A stretch of DNA of 64,000 bases, taken from NCBI GenBank assembly GCA_963792655.1, contig CAWBWU010000011.1, positions 186,001 to 250,000 on the forward strand, in the 5' to 3' direction. Below the pieces are notes generated by a model. It worked only from the letters and a program-made list of their open reading frames with translations, ran no database searches and was not told the origin of the DNA. Source of the stretch: DOZZ01 sp963792655 (lineage in GTDB: Bacteria > Acidobacteriota > Terriglobia > Bryobacterales > Bryobacteraceae). Both the position numbers and the translations under genes were made by a program. This document shows positions 1 through 8,199 of the stretch, piece by piece. Each line of letters opens with the position of its first letter. Positions within the stretch are counted from its first letter, which is position 1.

Positions 1-737
1 CTCTACACCGACGGTGCTTTGCCGTTTGAGCAATACGGAATGAACCTGGTGGCGCATCTTTACAACACCAACGCGCGGCGCAACGGTGGTCAAGTGCAGG
101 CGGTCTACAACAGCAAGCGCAAAGAAGATTGCGCGGCCGGAACATGCGTGCTCGATTTCGAGCGCGGCCTGGCCGAAGGCATTGAAGCCAACGCGTGGCA
201 GACCGATACCTGCGTCGGCAACTGGCACTACAAGCGCGACGTGAAATACAAGACGCTCGAAAACCGTGATCGACATGCTGGTCGACATCGTCAGCCGCAA
301 TGGCAACCTGCTGCTCAATTTTCCGCTGCCCGGGAGCGGCGAGCCGGACGCTCAGGAGCTTGCGATCATCTCAGACATCACAGCCTGGATGGCCGTCAAT
401 AGCGAAGGTATCTACGGCACACGGCCGTGGAAGATGTTTGGCGAAGGGCCGGCGACGGAACAAAAAGGCACCGGCCAGATTCAATGAAAACGGCCGCAAA
501 GATCTGAGCTCCAGCGACATCCGCTACACGACAAAAGGTTCTACGATCTACGCCTTTGTGATGGGCTGGCCGGGTCAGCAGGCCGTCGTGCCCGCGCTCG
601 CTTCCGTGCCCGTCAAGAATGTTCAACTGCTCGGGCATCACGATCGCGTGAAGTGGAAACAGACACCCGCGGGTCTGACGGTTGACTTGCCCCAACAGCA
701 GCCCAGCCAACACGCGATCTGTCTGAAGATCGTTTAA
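1..737 (+). CDS. Alpha-L-fucosidase (GH29), C-terminal part, two apparent frameshifts
   Basis: The start lies before the window. Reading frame 1 gives the end of a GH29 catalytic domain. Near base 255 the frame moves to frame 2, giving SKTVIDMLVDIVSRNGNLL and YGTRPWKMFG, typical of GH29 fucosidases. Near base 463 it moves to frame 3, giving the family tail (SSDIRYTTKG) and a stop at 735-737. Each shift is repaired by deleting one base; the second sits in an A5 run. GH29 enzymes remove terminal alpha-L-fucose from glycans, usually outside the cytoplasm. The signal peptide and nucleophile region are not in view. Sequencing error is more likely than a true pseudogene, because the protein downstream of each shift stays well conserved and eight other genes here show the same defect. 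Confidence 0.85.
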
Positions 738-743
738 GGCCCG

Positions 744-772
744 GCAGTCTTCTCGCTTAAACTGAAGACTGC
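744..772 (+). promoter_or_regulatory. Perfect 9-bp inverted repeat directly before the ftsY start
   Basis: GCAGTCTTC at 744-752 and GAAGACTGC at 764-772 are perfect reverse complements with an 11-base loop. The right arm ends one base before the ATG at 773. No T-run follows, so it is not a classical terminator. As RNA it would hold the ribosome-binding region of ftsY in a stem, so it could act in translation control or as a boundary to the upstream gene. The structure is seen; the role is inferred. Confidence 0.4.
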
Positions 773-1721
773 ATGATTCAAACCCTGTTTGGCTCGGTGG
801 AACAAGAGCCAACACTGCTCGACAAACTGAAGGCGGGCATCGAAAAAACGCGCACGGGATTGGTGCGCGGCATCGAAGACCTCTCCGGCAACCGCAAGAT
901 CGACGCGGACTTGCTGGACGAACTCGAGTACACACTGCTCGGCGCCGATATCGGCATGAAGACGACGACCGAGATCCTTGACAGCATCCGCGATCGCGCG
1001 CAACGTCATCAGCTCAGTGATAGTTCAGAGTTGCGCGGCGCTGATCAAGCAACATCTGCTCGAAGTGTTGCAAGCCGCCGAACGCCCCATGCCGCGCGTT
1101 GCCAACCCACCGGCCGTGGTGATGGTCGTCGGCGTGAATGGCGCCGGAAAAACAACTACCATCGGCAAACTCGCACACCGCTTTCAGAGCGAAGGCCGCA
1201 GCGTGTTGTTGTGTGCGGCGGACACTTTTCGAGCCGCGGCAATTGAACAACTGGAAGTTTGGGGCGAGCGCACACACACTGAAGTGATTCGTCAGAAGCC
1301 CGGCGCCGACCCTAGCGCCGTGTTGTTCGATGCACTGCAGGCAGCGCGCGCACGCAAGACCGACTACGTCATCATCGACACCGCCGGCCGCTTGCAGACC
1401 AAAGACAACCTCATGGCGGAGCTTTCGAAGATGAAGCGCACGGCAGCGCGCGTGGTGGATGACGCGCCGCACGAAGTGCTTCTGGTTCTCGACGGCACCA
1501 CGGGCCAGAATGGGCTGGAACAGGCGCGCAAGTTTACCGAAACGTCGGGCGTTACTGGGATAGTCCTGACCAAGCTTGATGGCACCGCGAAGGGCGGCGT
1601 GGTTGTCGCGATCTGCCGCGAGTTGAATCTTCCGATCCGCTACATCGGTGTGGGCGAAAAAGTGGACGACCTGTTACCTTTCGAACCCGAGCCATTCATC
1701 GATTCGCTGTTTGCGCAATGA
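773..1721 (+). CDS. ftsY: Signal recognition particle receptor FtsY (apparent +1 frameshift)
   Basis: FtsY is the membrane-associated SRP receptor GTPase that delivers ribosome-nascent chains to SecYEG. The N-terminal helical part is in frame 2 (from ATG 773) and the G domain in frame 3. The switch is near 1035-1043, where removing one G from CGCGGCGC restores a continuous protein of about 315 residues, normal for FtsY. The NG-domain motifs are complete: P-loop GVNGAGKTTT, DTFRAAAIEQL, DTAGRLQTK, TKLDGTAKGG and the end GVGEKVDDLLPFEPEPF. The stop overlaps the ribD ATG (ATGA at 1718). An essential gene cannot really be broken here, so I treat the shift as a sequence error. Confidence 0.93.
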
Positions 1722-2836
1722 GTGAGGATTACCTCCGGCTCGCGCTCGACCTTGCCGCGCAAGGCGCCGGGCAGTGCAGCCCCAATCCAAAAGTCGGCGC
1801 GGTGATTGTGAAGGATGGCGCTGTGGTGGGGCGCGGCTTTCATACTTATCAAGCCGTCAAACATGCCGAAGTGCTCGCGCTCGAAGAAGCGGGCGAGCGG
1901 GCGCAAGGCGCAACCTGCTACGTCACGCTGGAGCCATGCTCGCACCAGGGCCGCACGCCGCCTTGCGCGCAAGCGCTCATCAAAGCGGGCATCACACGCG
2001 TGGTTGCCGCCATGCAGGACCCGAATCCGGTGGTTTCGGGCAGTGGCTTTCGCATGTTGCGCGAAGCGGGCGTGGACGTGCAGCTCGATGAGACTCACCG
2101 CGCTGAAGCGGAGCGCCTCAACGAGCCGTTTGTTCACTTCATGCGTACCGGCCGCGCGCTGGTAACTTTGAAAACCGCGCTCACGCTGGATGGCAAAATC
2201 GCCGCACCCGATGACAATCGCGGCTGGATCACCAGCGAGCAGGCGCGCCAGCATGTGCAGGTCCTGCGCCATCAGGCAGACGCCATGGTGACCGGCATCG
2301 GAACGGTGCTGGCCGATGATCCCCTGCTGACCGATCGCACGAATCTTCCGCGCTCGCGCCCGCTGGTTCGCATGGTGATCGATTCGCAATTGCGCATTCC
2401 GCTGGAATCGAAGATGGTCACCAGCGCGGCGACTCAAGATGACAATCCCGATCTGGTGATTGTCGGCACGACCGCAGCTTCTGCAGATCGCCGCCGTGCT
2501 CTTGAGGCACGCGGAGTTCGCGTGCTGCAGTTCGATGGCAAAGGCGGACGCGTGGATCTCTATCGCGCGATCCAATGGCTCGGCCAGCAGAATTTGCAAT
2601 CGGTGTTGGTTGAAGCCGGCAGCAAGATGAACTGGGCGATGCTCGAAGCGCAACTGATCGACAAAGTCTTCTTCTACTACGCGCCGAAGATTTTAGGCGG
2701 AACCGAAGCGCTGCCGATGGCTGGCGGAGTTGGACGGCGGCGTCGCGTGGATGCGATTCGCGTGCGCGACATCTGCCTGCACACCATCACGCCGCAGGAG
2801 TTCGCCGTAGAAGGGCGCGTCGAGAAGGATATCTAG
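1718..2836 (+). CDS. ribD: Bifunctional riboflavin biosynthesis deaminase/reductase RibD
   Basis: RibD carries out two steps of riboflavin synthesis: deamination of the pyrimidine made from GTP, then NADPH-dependent reduction of its ribosyl group. The N-terminal deaminase domain has the zinc motifs HAEVLAL and EPCSHQGRTPPC. The C-terminal reductase domain starts near residue 145 (LKTALTLDGKIA) and contains GIGTVLADDP and ILGG. At 372 residues it has the usual two-domain length. The start is fixed by the 4-base ATGA overlap with ftsY, and ribE follows after 2 bases, so translation is probably coupled along ftsY-ribD-ribE. Genes for RibA/B and RibH are not in this window. Confidence 0.95.
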   Translation: MSEDYLRLALDLAAQGAGQCSPNPKVGAVIVKDGAVVGRGFHTYQAVKHAEVLALEEAGERAQGATCYVTLEPCSHQGRTPPCAQALIKAGITRVVAAMQDPNPVVSGSGFRMLREAGVDVQLDETHRAEAERLNEPFVHFMRTGRALVTLKTALTLDGKIAAPDDNRGWITSEQARQHVQVLRHQADAMVTGIGTVLADDPLLTDRTNLPRSRPLVRMVIDSQLRIPLESKMVTSAATQDDNPDLVIVGTTAASADRRRALEARGVRVLQFDGKGGRVDLYRAIQWLGQQNLQSVLVEAGSKMNWAMLEAQLIDKVFFYYAPKILGGTEALPMAGGVGRRRRVDAIRVRDICLHTITPQEFAVEGRVEKDI

Positions 2837-2838
2837 GC

Positions 2839-3423
2839 ATGTTCACCGGCATCATCGAAGAAGTCGGGCGCATACAGCAATCGGGCTCACGCCTGGTGAT
2901 CCGCTGCTCACGCGTACTCGAAGATCTGAAAGAAGGCGACAGTGTTTGCGTAAGCGGCGTCTGTCTCACCGCCGTCGCGCTGCAGCCTGACTCGTTCGCG
3001 GCGGACCTGGCGCCGGAAACTCTGCAGCGTTCGAATCTCGGCGATCTGCGGCAGGGCTCACTCGTGAACCTTGAACGCTCGCTGCTCCCAACTACACGGT
3101 TGAGCGGTCACATCGTGCAAGGTCATGTTGACGGGACCGGTGAGTTTCTCGAGCTGTTGCAGCTCGGAGATCGCAACTGGTGGTTGAAGATCGTCGTGCC
3201 CGAAGAACTGGACCGCTACCTTGTGTATAAAGGTTCGGTGGCGATCGACGGCATCAGCCTGACTGTGGCTTCGATTGCGAGCCGCGTGCTCTCCGTCACG
3301 ATCATCCCGCACACCTACGATCACACCGCGTTGCGCGACCGGCGCAGGGGCGACCGGCTCAATATCGAGACCGACGTGATCGCCAAGCATGTAGAGAAAC
3401 TCTTGAGCGTTCGCCAGGCATGA
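2839..3423 (+). CDS. ribE: Riboflavin synthase, alpha subunit
   Basis: Riboflavin synthase converts two molecules of 6,7-dimethyl-8-ribityllumazine to riboflavin plus a pyrimidine by dismutation. The start MFTGIIEEVG is the family's signature N-terminus. Two homologous lumazine-binding repeats are visible: the first with GVCLTAV, the second beginning near LSGHIVQGHVDGTG and carrying GSVAIDGISLTV. Length is 194 residues, slightly under the common 200-215. The stop overlaps the next ATG in an ATGA. Some bacteria call this gene ribC; I use ribE in the enteric sense. Confidence 0.95.
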   Translation: MFTGIIEEVGRIQQSGSRLVIRCSRVLEDLKEGDSVCVSGVCLTAVALQPDSFAADLAPETLQRSNLGDLRQGSLVNLERSLLPTTRLSGHIVQGHVDGTGEFLELLQLGDRNWWLKIVVPEELDRYLVYKGSVAIDGISLTVASIASRVLSVTIIPHTYDHTALRDRRRGDRLNIETDVIAKHVEKLLSVRQA

Positions 3424-4610
3424 GTAAATTTCAGAGCCGCCGCACCGCAGAGTTCACCGAGTCCGTCATCCGCGAGATGACGCGGCTTGCCATTCGGCAT
3501 AACGCGGTCAATCTGGCTCAAGGCTTTCCTGATTTCGCCGCGCCCGATGCCATCAAGGACGCCGCATGCGAAGCGATTCACGCCAACATCAATCAATACG
3601 CGGTGACGTGGGGAGCGCGACCGCTGCGCGATGCGATCGCCGCAAAGTATCAGCGGCATTACCAACTCGAGTTCGATCCTGAACGCGAGATCACTGTGTG
3701 CTGCGGCTCTACCGAAGGCATGATCGCCTCGCTGCTTGCGACGACCAACGAAGGCGAAGAGATCATCGTTTTCGAACCGTTCTACGAGAACTACCATCCG
3801 GACGCGAAGCTCTGTGGCGCCGTTCGCCGCGTTGTGTCGCTGCATGCACCGGACTGGACCTTCGATCGGGATGAGCTGCGCGCCGCGTTCAATGCCAGGA
3901 CGAAAGCAATCATCGTCAACACGCCGCATAATCCAACGGGCAAAGTCTTCTCGCGCGATGAGCTGACGTTCATTGCCGGGCTTTGCCAGGAATTTGACGC
4001 GCTCGCGATCACCGATGAGATCTACGAGCACATCACCTTCGACGGCCATCAACACATCCCGCTGATCTCACTGGAAGGCATGCGCGAGCGCACCATTCTG
4101 GTCAACAGCATGAGCAAGACATTCTCCGTGACCGGGTGGCGCGTCGGATGGGTGCTCGCGGCGCCTTCACTCACGGCCAGCATTCGCAAGGTGCACGACT
4201 TTCTGACCGTGGGTGCGGCCGCCCCGCTGCAAGCTGCCAGTGCTGTGGCGCTGGGCTGGGGCGACGAATACTATCCGAAGCTGGCGGCCGACTACAAAGC
4301 GCGGCGCGATCACTGCCTGACGATGCTGACAGCGGCGGGGCTGGATGCGTACACACCGCAGGGCGCTTACTATGTGATGGCGAACATCGAGCGCTTCGGG
4401 TATGCAGATGATCGCGCGTTCGCAATGCACCTTTTGGAGCACTTCGGCGTAGCCGCTGTTCCGGGTTCGAGTTTTTACTCTCAGCAGGAACGTGGGAAGC
4501 ACCAGATCCGCTTCTGTTTCTGCAAAAACTATGCCACGCTCAATGACGCCGGTGCGCGCTTGACCGGCTTAGTGAGGGAAACCGATGCTGCCCGCATTTC
4601 TCGTACCTGA
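3420..4610 (+). CDS. Class I/II PLP-dependent aminotransferase (kynurenine/methionine aminotransferase-like)
   Basis: A 396-residue fold-type I aminotransferase. Visible marks are AQGFPDF near the N-terminus, the NTPHNPTGK loop, DEIYEHITFDG with the PLP-contacting Asp/Tyr, the Schiff-base lysine in SMSKTFSVTGWRVGW, and the substrate-carboxylate arginine in IRFCFCK. This pattern resembles the kynurenine aminotransferase / methionine aminotransferase (YbdL) group, which transaminates methionine, glutamine or aromatic amino acids with 2-oxo acids. The exact substrate cannot be read from sequence. The start overlaps the ribE stop by 4 bases, so it is cotranscribed with the riboflavin genes; I see no functional link between them. 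Confidence 0.9.
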   Translation: MSKFQSRRTAEFTESVIREMTRLAIRHNAVNLAQGFPDFAAPDAIKDAACEAIHANINQYAVTWGARPLRDAIAAKYQRHYQLEFDPEREITVCCGSTEGMIASLLATTNEGEEIIVFEPFYENYHPDAKLCGAVRRVVSLHAPDWTFDRDELRAAFNARTKAIIVNTPHNPTGKVFSRDELTFIAGLCQEFDALAITDEIYEHITFDGHQHIPLISLEGMRERTILVNSMSKTFSVTGWRVGWVLAAPSLTASIRKVHDFLTVGAAAPLQAASAVALGWGDEYYPKLAADYKARRDHCLTMLTAAGLDAYTPQGAYYVMANIERFGYADDRAFAMHLLEHFGVAAVPGSSFYSQQERGKHQIRFCFCKNYATLNDAGARLTGLVRETDAARISRT

Positions 4611-4965
4611 GACTCAGGTTCGCCAAAACGGAACAGCCGAGGCGTTTGCCATTCCGGCTGGTATCGATACGCTCTTCGTCACGTTGGGCATCACGCACGT
4701 TCTTGAGCAGGAAAGTTTAGACATCTCTATCTATGGCAGTCCTGACGGTGCGGAATGGACTGCAAAGCCGCTACTCACATTTCCCCAGAAATTTTATTGC
4801 GGCACATATCAGATGCTGCTTGATCTTACGACCAGGCCTGACATTCACCATTTGCGCGTGCAGTGGCACGTGAACCGCTGGGGCCGCGGTAGTCTGCAAC
4901 CCATGTTCGGGTTCTATGTGTTCGCTGAGCACGCTCATACAAAGTCCACTACTTCCACGGCGTGA
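4585..4965 (+). CDS. Conserved small protein of unknown function
   Basis: I do not recognise a named family. The 126-residue protein starts inside the end of the aminotransferase gene (26-base overlap, different frame) and ends in a GTGA overlap with the next gene, so it is tightly packed in the operon. The sequence is protein-like: an N-terminal beta-rich part, a GSPDGAEW turn and an aromatic C-terminal half. There is no signal peptide, membrane segment or cysteine pair. It could be a small beta-sandwich binding domain. The coding call rests on frame, spacing and composition. Confidence 0.7.
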   Translation: MLPAFLVPETQVRQNGTAEAFAIPAGIDTLFVTLGITHVLEQESLDISIYGSPDGAEWTAKPLLTFPQKFYCGTYQMLLDLTTRPDIHHLRVQWHVNRWGRGSLQPMFGFYVFAEHAHTKSTTSTA

Positions 4966-5522
4966 GCCGGGGCCTTCAAGGTGACTCACGGATCTTGACC
5001 GCGCGGCTGAATCTACGCCGCTGGCGGCAGTCAGACCGCGAGCCATTTGCAGAACTCAACAGCGATCCATCGGTGATGCGCTATTTCCCCAGCGTCTTAA
5101 CGCGCGAGGAGAGCGATTCATTGATACAGCGGATCGAACGGCACTTCAAACTTCACAACTTTGGACTGTTCGCGGCGGAACTGCGTAACACGCAAGAGTT
5201 CGTCGGCTTCATCGGACTCTCGGTACCTGGTTTCGAGGCGCCCTTCCAACCGGCAGTCGAGATTGGCTGGCGTCTGGCGAAGCGTTATTGGGGACAAGGT
5301 CTGGCGACCGAAGGAGCGCTCGCGGCGCTGCTTTATGGTTTTGATGAACTTGGGTTGCAGGAGATTGTGTCGTTCACCGTTCCAGAGAATGTTGCGTCAC
5401 GGCGTGTGATGGAAAAGCTGGGAATGACTCACGATCAAGCTGATGACTTCGAACATCCGCAGCTGCCGCCAGGCCATCGGTTGCGGCATCACGTCCTGTA
5501 TCGAATCAGCAATTTTTTGTAG
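4962..5522 (+). CDS. GNAT acetyltransferase, RimJ/RimL type
   Basis: A 186-residue GCN5-related N-acetyltransferase of the RimJ/RimL-like group, which acetylates protein N-termini or small amines using acetyl-CoA. Family marks are TARLNLRRW at the start, EIGWRLAKRYWGQGLATEG (acetyl-CoA pyrophosphate loop) and the C-terminal VPENVASRRVMEKLGM. The GTG at 4962 overlaps the preceding stop (GTGA), which supports this start. It closes the + strand run that began with ftsY. The acceptor substrate is unknown. Confidence 0.88.
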   Translation: MSRGLQGDSRILTARLNLRRWRQSDREPFAELNSDPSVMRYFPSVLTREESDSLIQRIERHFKLHNFGLFAAELRNTQEFVGFIGLSVPGFEAPFQPAVEIGWRLAKRYWGQGLATEGALAALLYGFDELGLQEIVSFTVPENVASRRVMEKLGMTHDQADDFEHPQLPPGHRLRHHVLYRISNFL

Positions 5523-5561
5523 TGAAGCGCAGGCGCGTTCGGACAGCTTATTCTTCTAGGA

Positions 5562-6284
5562 GTGCATTGCCTGCATTCCATTGCCAGTCAACTCGCAACC
5601 GAGGGCTATGCGTTGTGCTCGGGCGTGATCGGATCGGGGCAGTTAGGGGCCATCGAAAGAGCGATTAGCGAAGTTCAGAGTGGGCCCGGCGTCAGAAAAC
5701 GTGCAGGAGTCTACGCCATCCGAGACCTGTTCGGCAGGGCACCCGCAGTTCGTGAGTTCGCGCTAGCCGAGCCAGTCGCAAGTTTAGTCAAGGGCACCAT
5801 CGGGCCTGAGGCGAGACCGGTGCGAGCCTTGCTATTCGACAAAACGCCAACAACAAACTGGCTTGTTCCCTGGCATCAGGACCTAACGATCTGCGTTTCC
5901 GAGAGACGGCATGTTATTGGTTTCGGCCCCTGGTCGATCAAAGCCGGGATCGTCCATGTGCAACCTTCAATGGATATTCTCGAGGGAATGATCGCGGTGC
6001 GTGTTCACCTGGATCATGCTCATTCCGGCAACGGCGCGCTGCGAGTGCTGCCCGGCACGCACCGCCACGGACGGCTGCTGCCCGGTGACATTAGCGCTCT
6101 GCAAAACACGGTGACCGAAGTAGTTTGCGAGGCGAATCGCGGCGACATTCTGCTGATGAAGCCGCTACTCCTGCACGCATCATCGCCAGTCACAGAAACT
6201 GGCCAACGCCGGGTCGTTCACATTGAGTACGCGTCAAGCGATTTGCCTGGCGGGCTTCAGTGGCACGAGGCGATTTGCGCTTGA
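5562..6284 (+). CDS. Phytanoyl-CoA dioxygenase (PhyH) family protein
   Basis: A 240-residue Fe(II)/2-oxoglutarate-dependent oxygenase of the PhyH family. The iron-binding facial triad is visible as HQD in PWHQDLTI and the distal histidine in LLLHASSP. RVLPGTHRHG and the 2OG-binding arginine in RRVVHIEY follow the family layout. Members hydroxylate lipids or small metabolites; the substrate here is not predictable. The start is taken as GTG 5562, right after AGGA, which is closer than ideal, so the true start could lie a few codons downstream. It is separated from its neighbours by 39 and 85 bases and is probably a single-gene unit. Confidence 0.85.
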   Translation: MHCLHSIASQLATEGYALCSGVIGSGQLGAIERAISEVQSGPGVRKRAGVYAIRDLFGRAPAVREFALAEPVASLVKGTIGPEARPVRALLFDKTPTTNWLVPWHQDLTICVSERRHVIGFGPWSIKAGIVHVQPSMDILEGMIAVRVHLDHAHSGNGALRVLPGTHRHGRLLPGDISALQNTVTEVVCEANRGDILLMKPLLLHASSPVTETGQRRVVHIEYASSDLPGGLQWHEAICA

Positions 6285-6369
6285 TGTCCGGAAATTAAGA
6301 TTCCATAGGACCCACTACTAAGTTGTGCTGTCGACCAGCAAGCAAGTACGCTATCTGGACGGCTAATTC

Positions 6370-7647
6370 ATGAAACACTTTCCTCTTGCTGTATTGCTTT
6401 TGTCTACTGCGGCGCTGATACCTCACGCCTCGGCGATCGTGACGCTTGGGCTCACCAACCAAAATCTCGGCCTTACCGGCATCGGCGGCAACTCATCCGG
6501 CGAGGGCCAGAGCCTCACGTCATTCGGAACATGCACCTACGACGGCACGACTACTACTTGCACCCTTTCGGGACCATACACTGGCTTCGGCTCGGGCGGA
6601 ACCTATAGTTTCGTCGTCTCTTATCCAGGTAATGGACCGTTCCCTTTGAACACGGTTTCGCGTTCAGCCGGTAGTGATTTGATTTTCTATCAAGCGACCG
6701 GGCCTTCTACGTTCATGATCACGCTTGCGGATAACAACGGGACAACAACAAACTTTTATAGCTTCGCGAACTTCAGTTTGTTCTATACCAATGGCACAAC
6801 CTGCACCAACATCCAACAGCAGAATTGCTCGGTCGGACAAGTGGGACTAACGCCCGGTGCAACACTTACCGGCAAGGTGACCGGCAGCTTCGACCCGACG
6901 CCGATGATCTCGCCCTTGGGAGTGATTAGCGCGGGAAACTACGGTGGCTTTCCTGACATCGCGCCAGGCACCTGGATTGAGATGTATGGTGTGAACCTGG
7001 CAACCACCCGCGGACAAACGTGGGCGGATTCAGACTTCAAGGGGAACGCTGCACCTACTTCGCTGGGCGGGACAACCGTGACTGTGGGCGGAATTCCTGC
7101 GTTCGTCGATTACGTCAGTCCTGGTCAGGTAAACGTTCAGGTGCCATCCGGAGTGCAGTCAGGGCAACAGTCGATCGTGGTGACGACGGCTGGAGGAAGC
7201 AGTGCGCCCTACACGATTCAGGTCAATCCGGTCGAACCTGGAATACTTGCGCCACCCGCATTCCGCATTGGCGGGAATCAGTACGCCGGTGCGCTGCTGG
7301 CGAATACACTTACTTTCATTCTGCCGAACCAGGTGAATGGAGTAAGAACCGCGAAAGCGAAGGTAGGAGATATCCTTACGTTCTACGGAATCGGGTTTGG
7401 GCCAGTCACTCCAGACCTTCCTGCCGGGCAGATTGAGACGCAGACGAATACGCTGCAGAAGAACTTACAAGTGACCTTTGCCGGTGTGCCGGCGACTGTA
7501 ACTTACGATGGGTTGACGCCGAGCTTTGTCGGGCTCTATCAATTCAACGTCAAAGTTCCCCAGGTCGCAGCAAGCGATCTGGTTCCGGTGGCTTTCTCGC
7601 TCGATGGCATGCCGCCGCTGCAGACGCTCTTCATTCCCGTGCAATAA
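6370..7647 (+). CDS. Secreted protein with TIGR03437 (Solibacter-type) C-terminal domain
   Basis: The 425-residue protein begins with a clear signal peptide (MKHFPLAVLLLS to HASA). Its N-terminal half is rich in Gly, Ser, Thr and Asn, with paired cysteines (TCTYDGTTTTC, TCTNIQQQNC), which fits an exported beta-rich protein. From about residue 195 it matches the acidobacterial TIGR03437 domain: SAGNYGGFPDIAPGTW, GGTTVTVGGIPA, VDYVSPGQVNVQVP and GIGFGPVTP. This domain is expanded in Solibacter-like genomes and is probably a surface or extracellular beta-sandwich; no activity is known to me. A hairpin terminator lies just downstream. Confidence 0.88.
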   Translation: MKHFPLAVLLLSTAALIPHASAIVTLGLTNQNLGLTGIGGNSSGEGQSLTSFGTCTYDGTTTTCTLSGPYTGFGSGGTYSFVVSYPGNGPFPLNTVSRSAGSDLIFYQATGPSTFMITLADNNGTTTNFYSFANFSLFYTNGTTCTNIQQQNCSVGQVGLTPGATLTGKVTGSFDPTPMISPLGVISAGNYGGFPDIAPGTWIEMYGVNLATTRGQTWADSDFKGNAAPTSLGGTTVTVGGIPAFVDYVSPGQVNVQVPSGVQSGQQSIVVTTAGGSSAPYTIQVNPVEPGILAPPAFRIGGNQYAGALLANTLTFILPNQVNGVRTAKAKVGDILTFYGIGFGPVTPDLPAGQIETQTNTLQKNLQVTFAGVPATVTYDGLTPSFVGLYQFNVKVPQVAASDLVPVAFSLDGMPPLQTLFIPVQ

Positions 7648-7682
7648 AAACAGCGCCGGGCCATTCGTAGATGGCCCGGCGC
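7645..7682 (-). terminator. Intrinsic terminator for the minus-strand gene, possibly used from both sides
   Basis: GCGCCGGGCCAT (7653-7664) and ATGGCCCGGCGC (7671-7682) form a perfect 12-bp stem with a 6-base loop. On the minus strand the stem is followed by a T-run (A5 at 7646-7650 on the + strand). It sits between two converging genes, 5 bases after one stop and 7 after the other. It is therefore a standard terminator for the 7690-8097 gene; on the + strand it has no T-run. Confidence 0.85.
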
Positions 7683-7689
7683 AAATCAA

Positions 7690-8097
7690 CTAGCGGCGAT
7701 CGTGGTCGTCGTGATCTCTGTCCCGGTCGCGACGGTCGTAGCGCCCATAGTCGCGATCGCGGTCGCGGTCCCAGCGGTGATCGTGTTGAAACACGCCGCG
7801 GCCGCCCTCCCAACGTCCCTCGTAGAACTGTTCGCCTTCATAACGGGGACCAATCCAGTTTGCCCCTTCATACGGAGGCCGCGTCCAATAACCCTGATGC
7901 CACACGTAACGATTGCCAGCGGGATACCAGTAGCCGTTCACCCAGATGTATCCCGGGCCCGGCATCGGCGGACGATAACGCTCCACGCGAACTACTGGCG
8001 GAGGCCCGATGCGGATGGACAACTGACCGAACGCGCTTGAATCACCGGCAATCATGAGGCCTGCCAGCAGAGCCAATCCTGCAAATTTGCTTTTCAT
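7690..8097 (-). CDS. Exported WXXGXW/YXWXXGYW-repeat protein with an Arg/Asp-rich tail
   Basis: The start is set at 8097 because MKSKFAGLALLAGLMIAG followed by a small-residue cleavage site is a clear signal peptide; the longer reading to 8199 would bury it. The mature part holds two repeats of the W-x-x-G-x-W type (YIWVNGYWYP, YVWHQGYWTRPP), found in small periplasmic or outer-surface proteins of unknown function. The last 45 residues are almost only Arg, Asp, His and Tyr in RDRD runs, probably disordered. It ends at a strong terminator and is divergent from the CE15 gene. Confidence 0.82.
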   Translation of the reverse strand: MKSKFAGLALLAGLMIAGDSSAFGQLSIRIGPPPVVRVERYRPPMPGPGYIWVNGYWYPAGNRYVWHQGYWTRPPYEGANWIGPRYEGEQFYEGRWEGGRGVFQHDHRWDRDRDRDYGRYDRRDRDRDHDDHDRR

Positions 8098-8199
8098 TGT
8101 TCTGCCCTTTCCGCGTTGGTAATTGCACGCCCGTTGCCAGAACCCCGATCCTGAACGATGTTTAATCGCCGGCGGCTCTAAGAGTATGATGTGGACCAT

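Noticed and set aside
1640..2653. Antisense open frame of 337 codons opposite ribD
   Set aside because: Composition is typical of a reverse shadow frame and ribD has complete motifs on the other strand.
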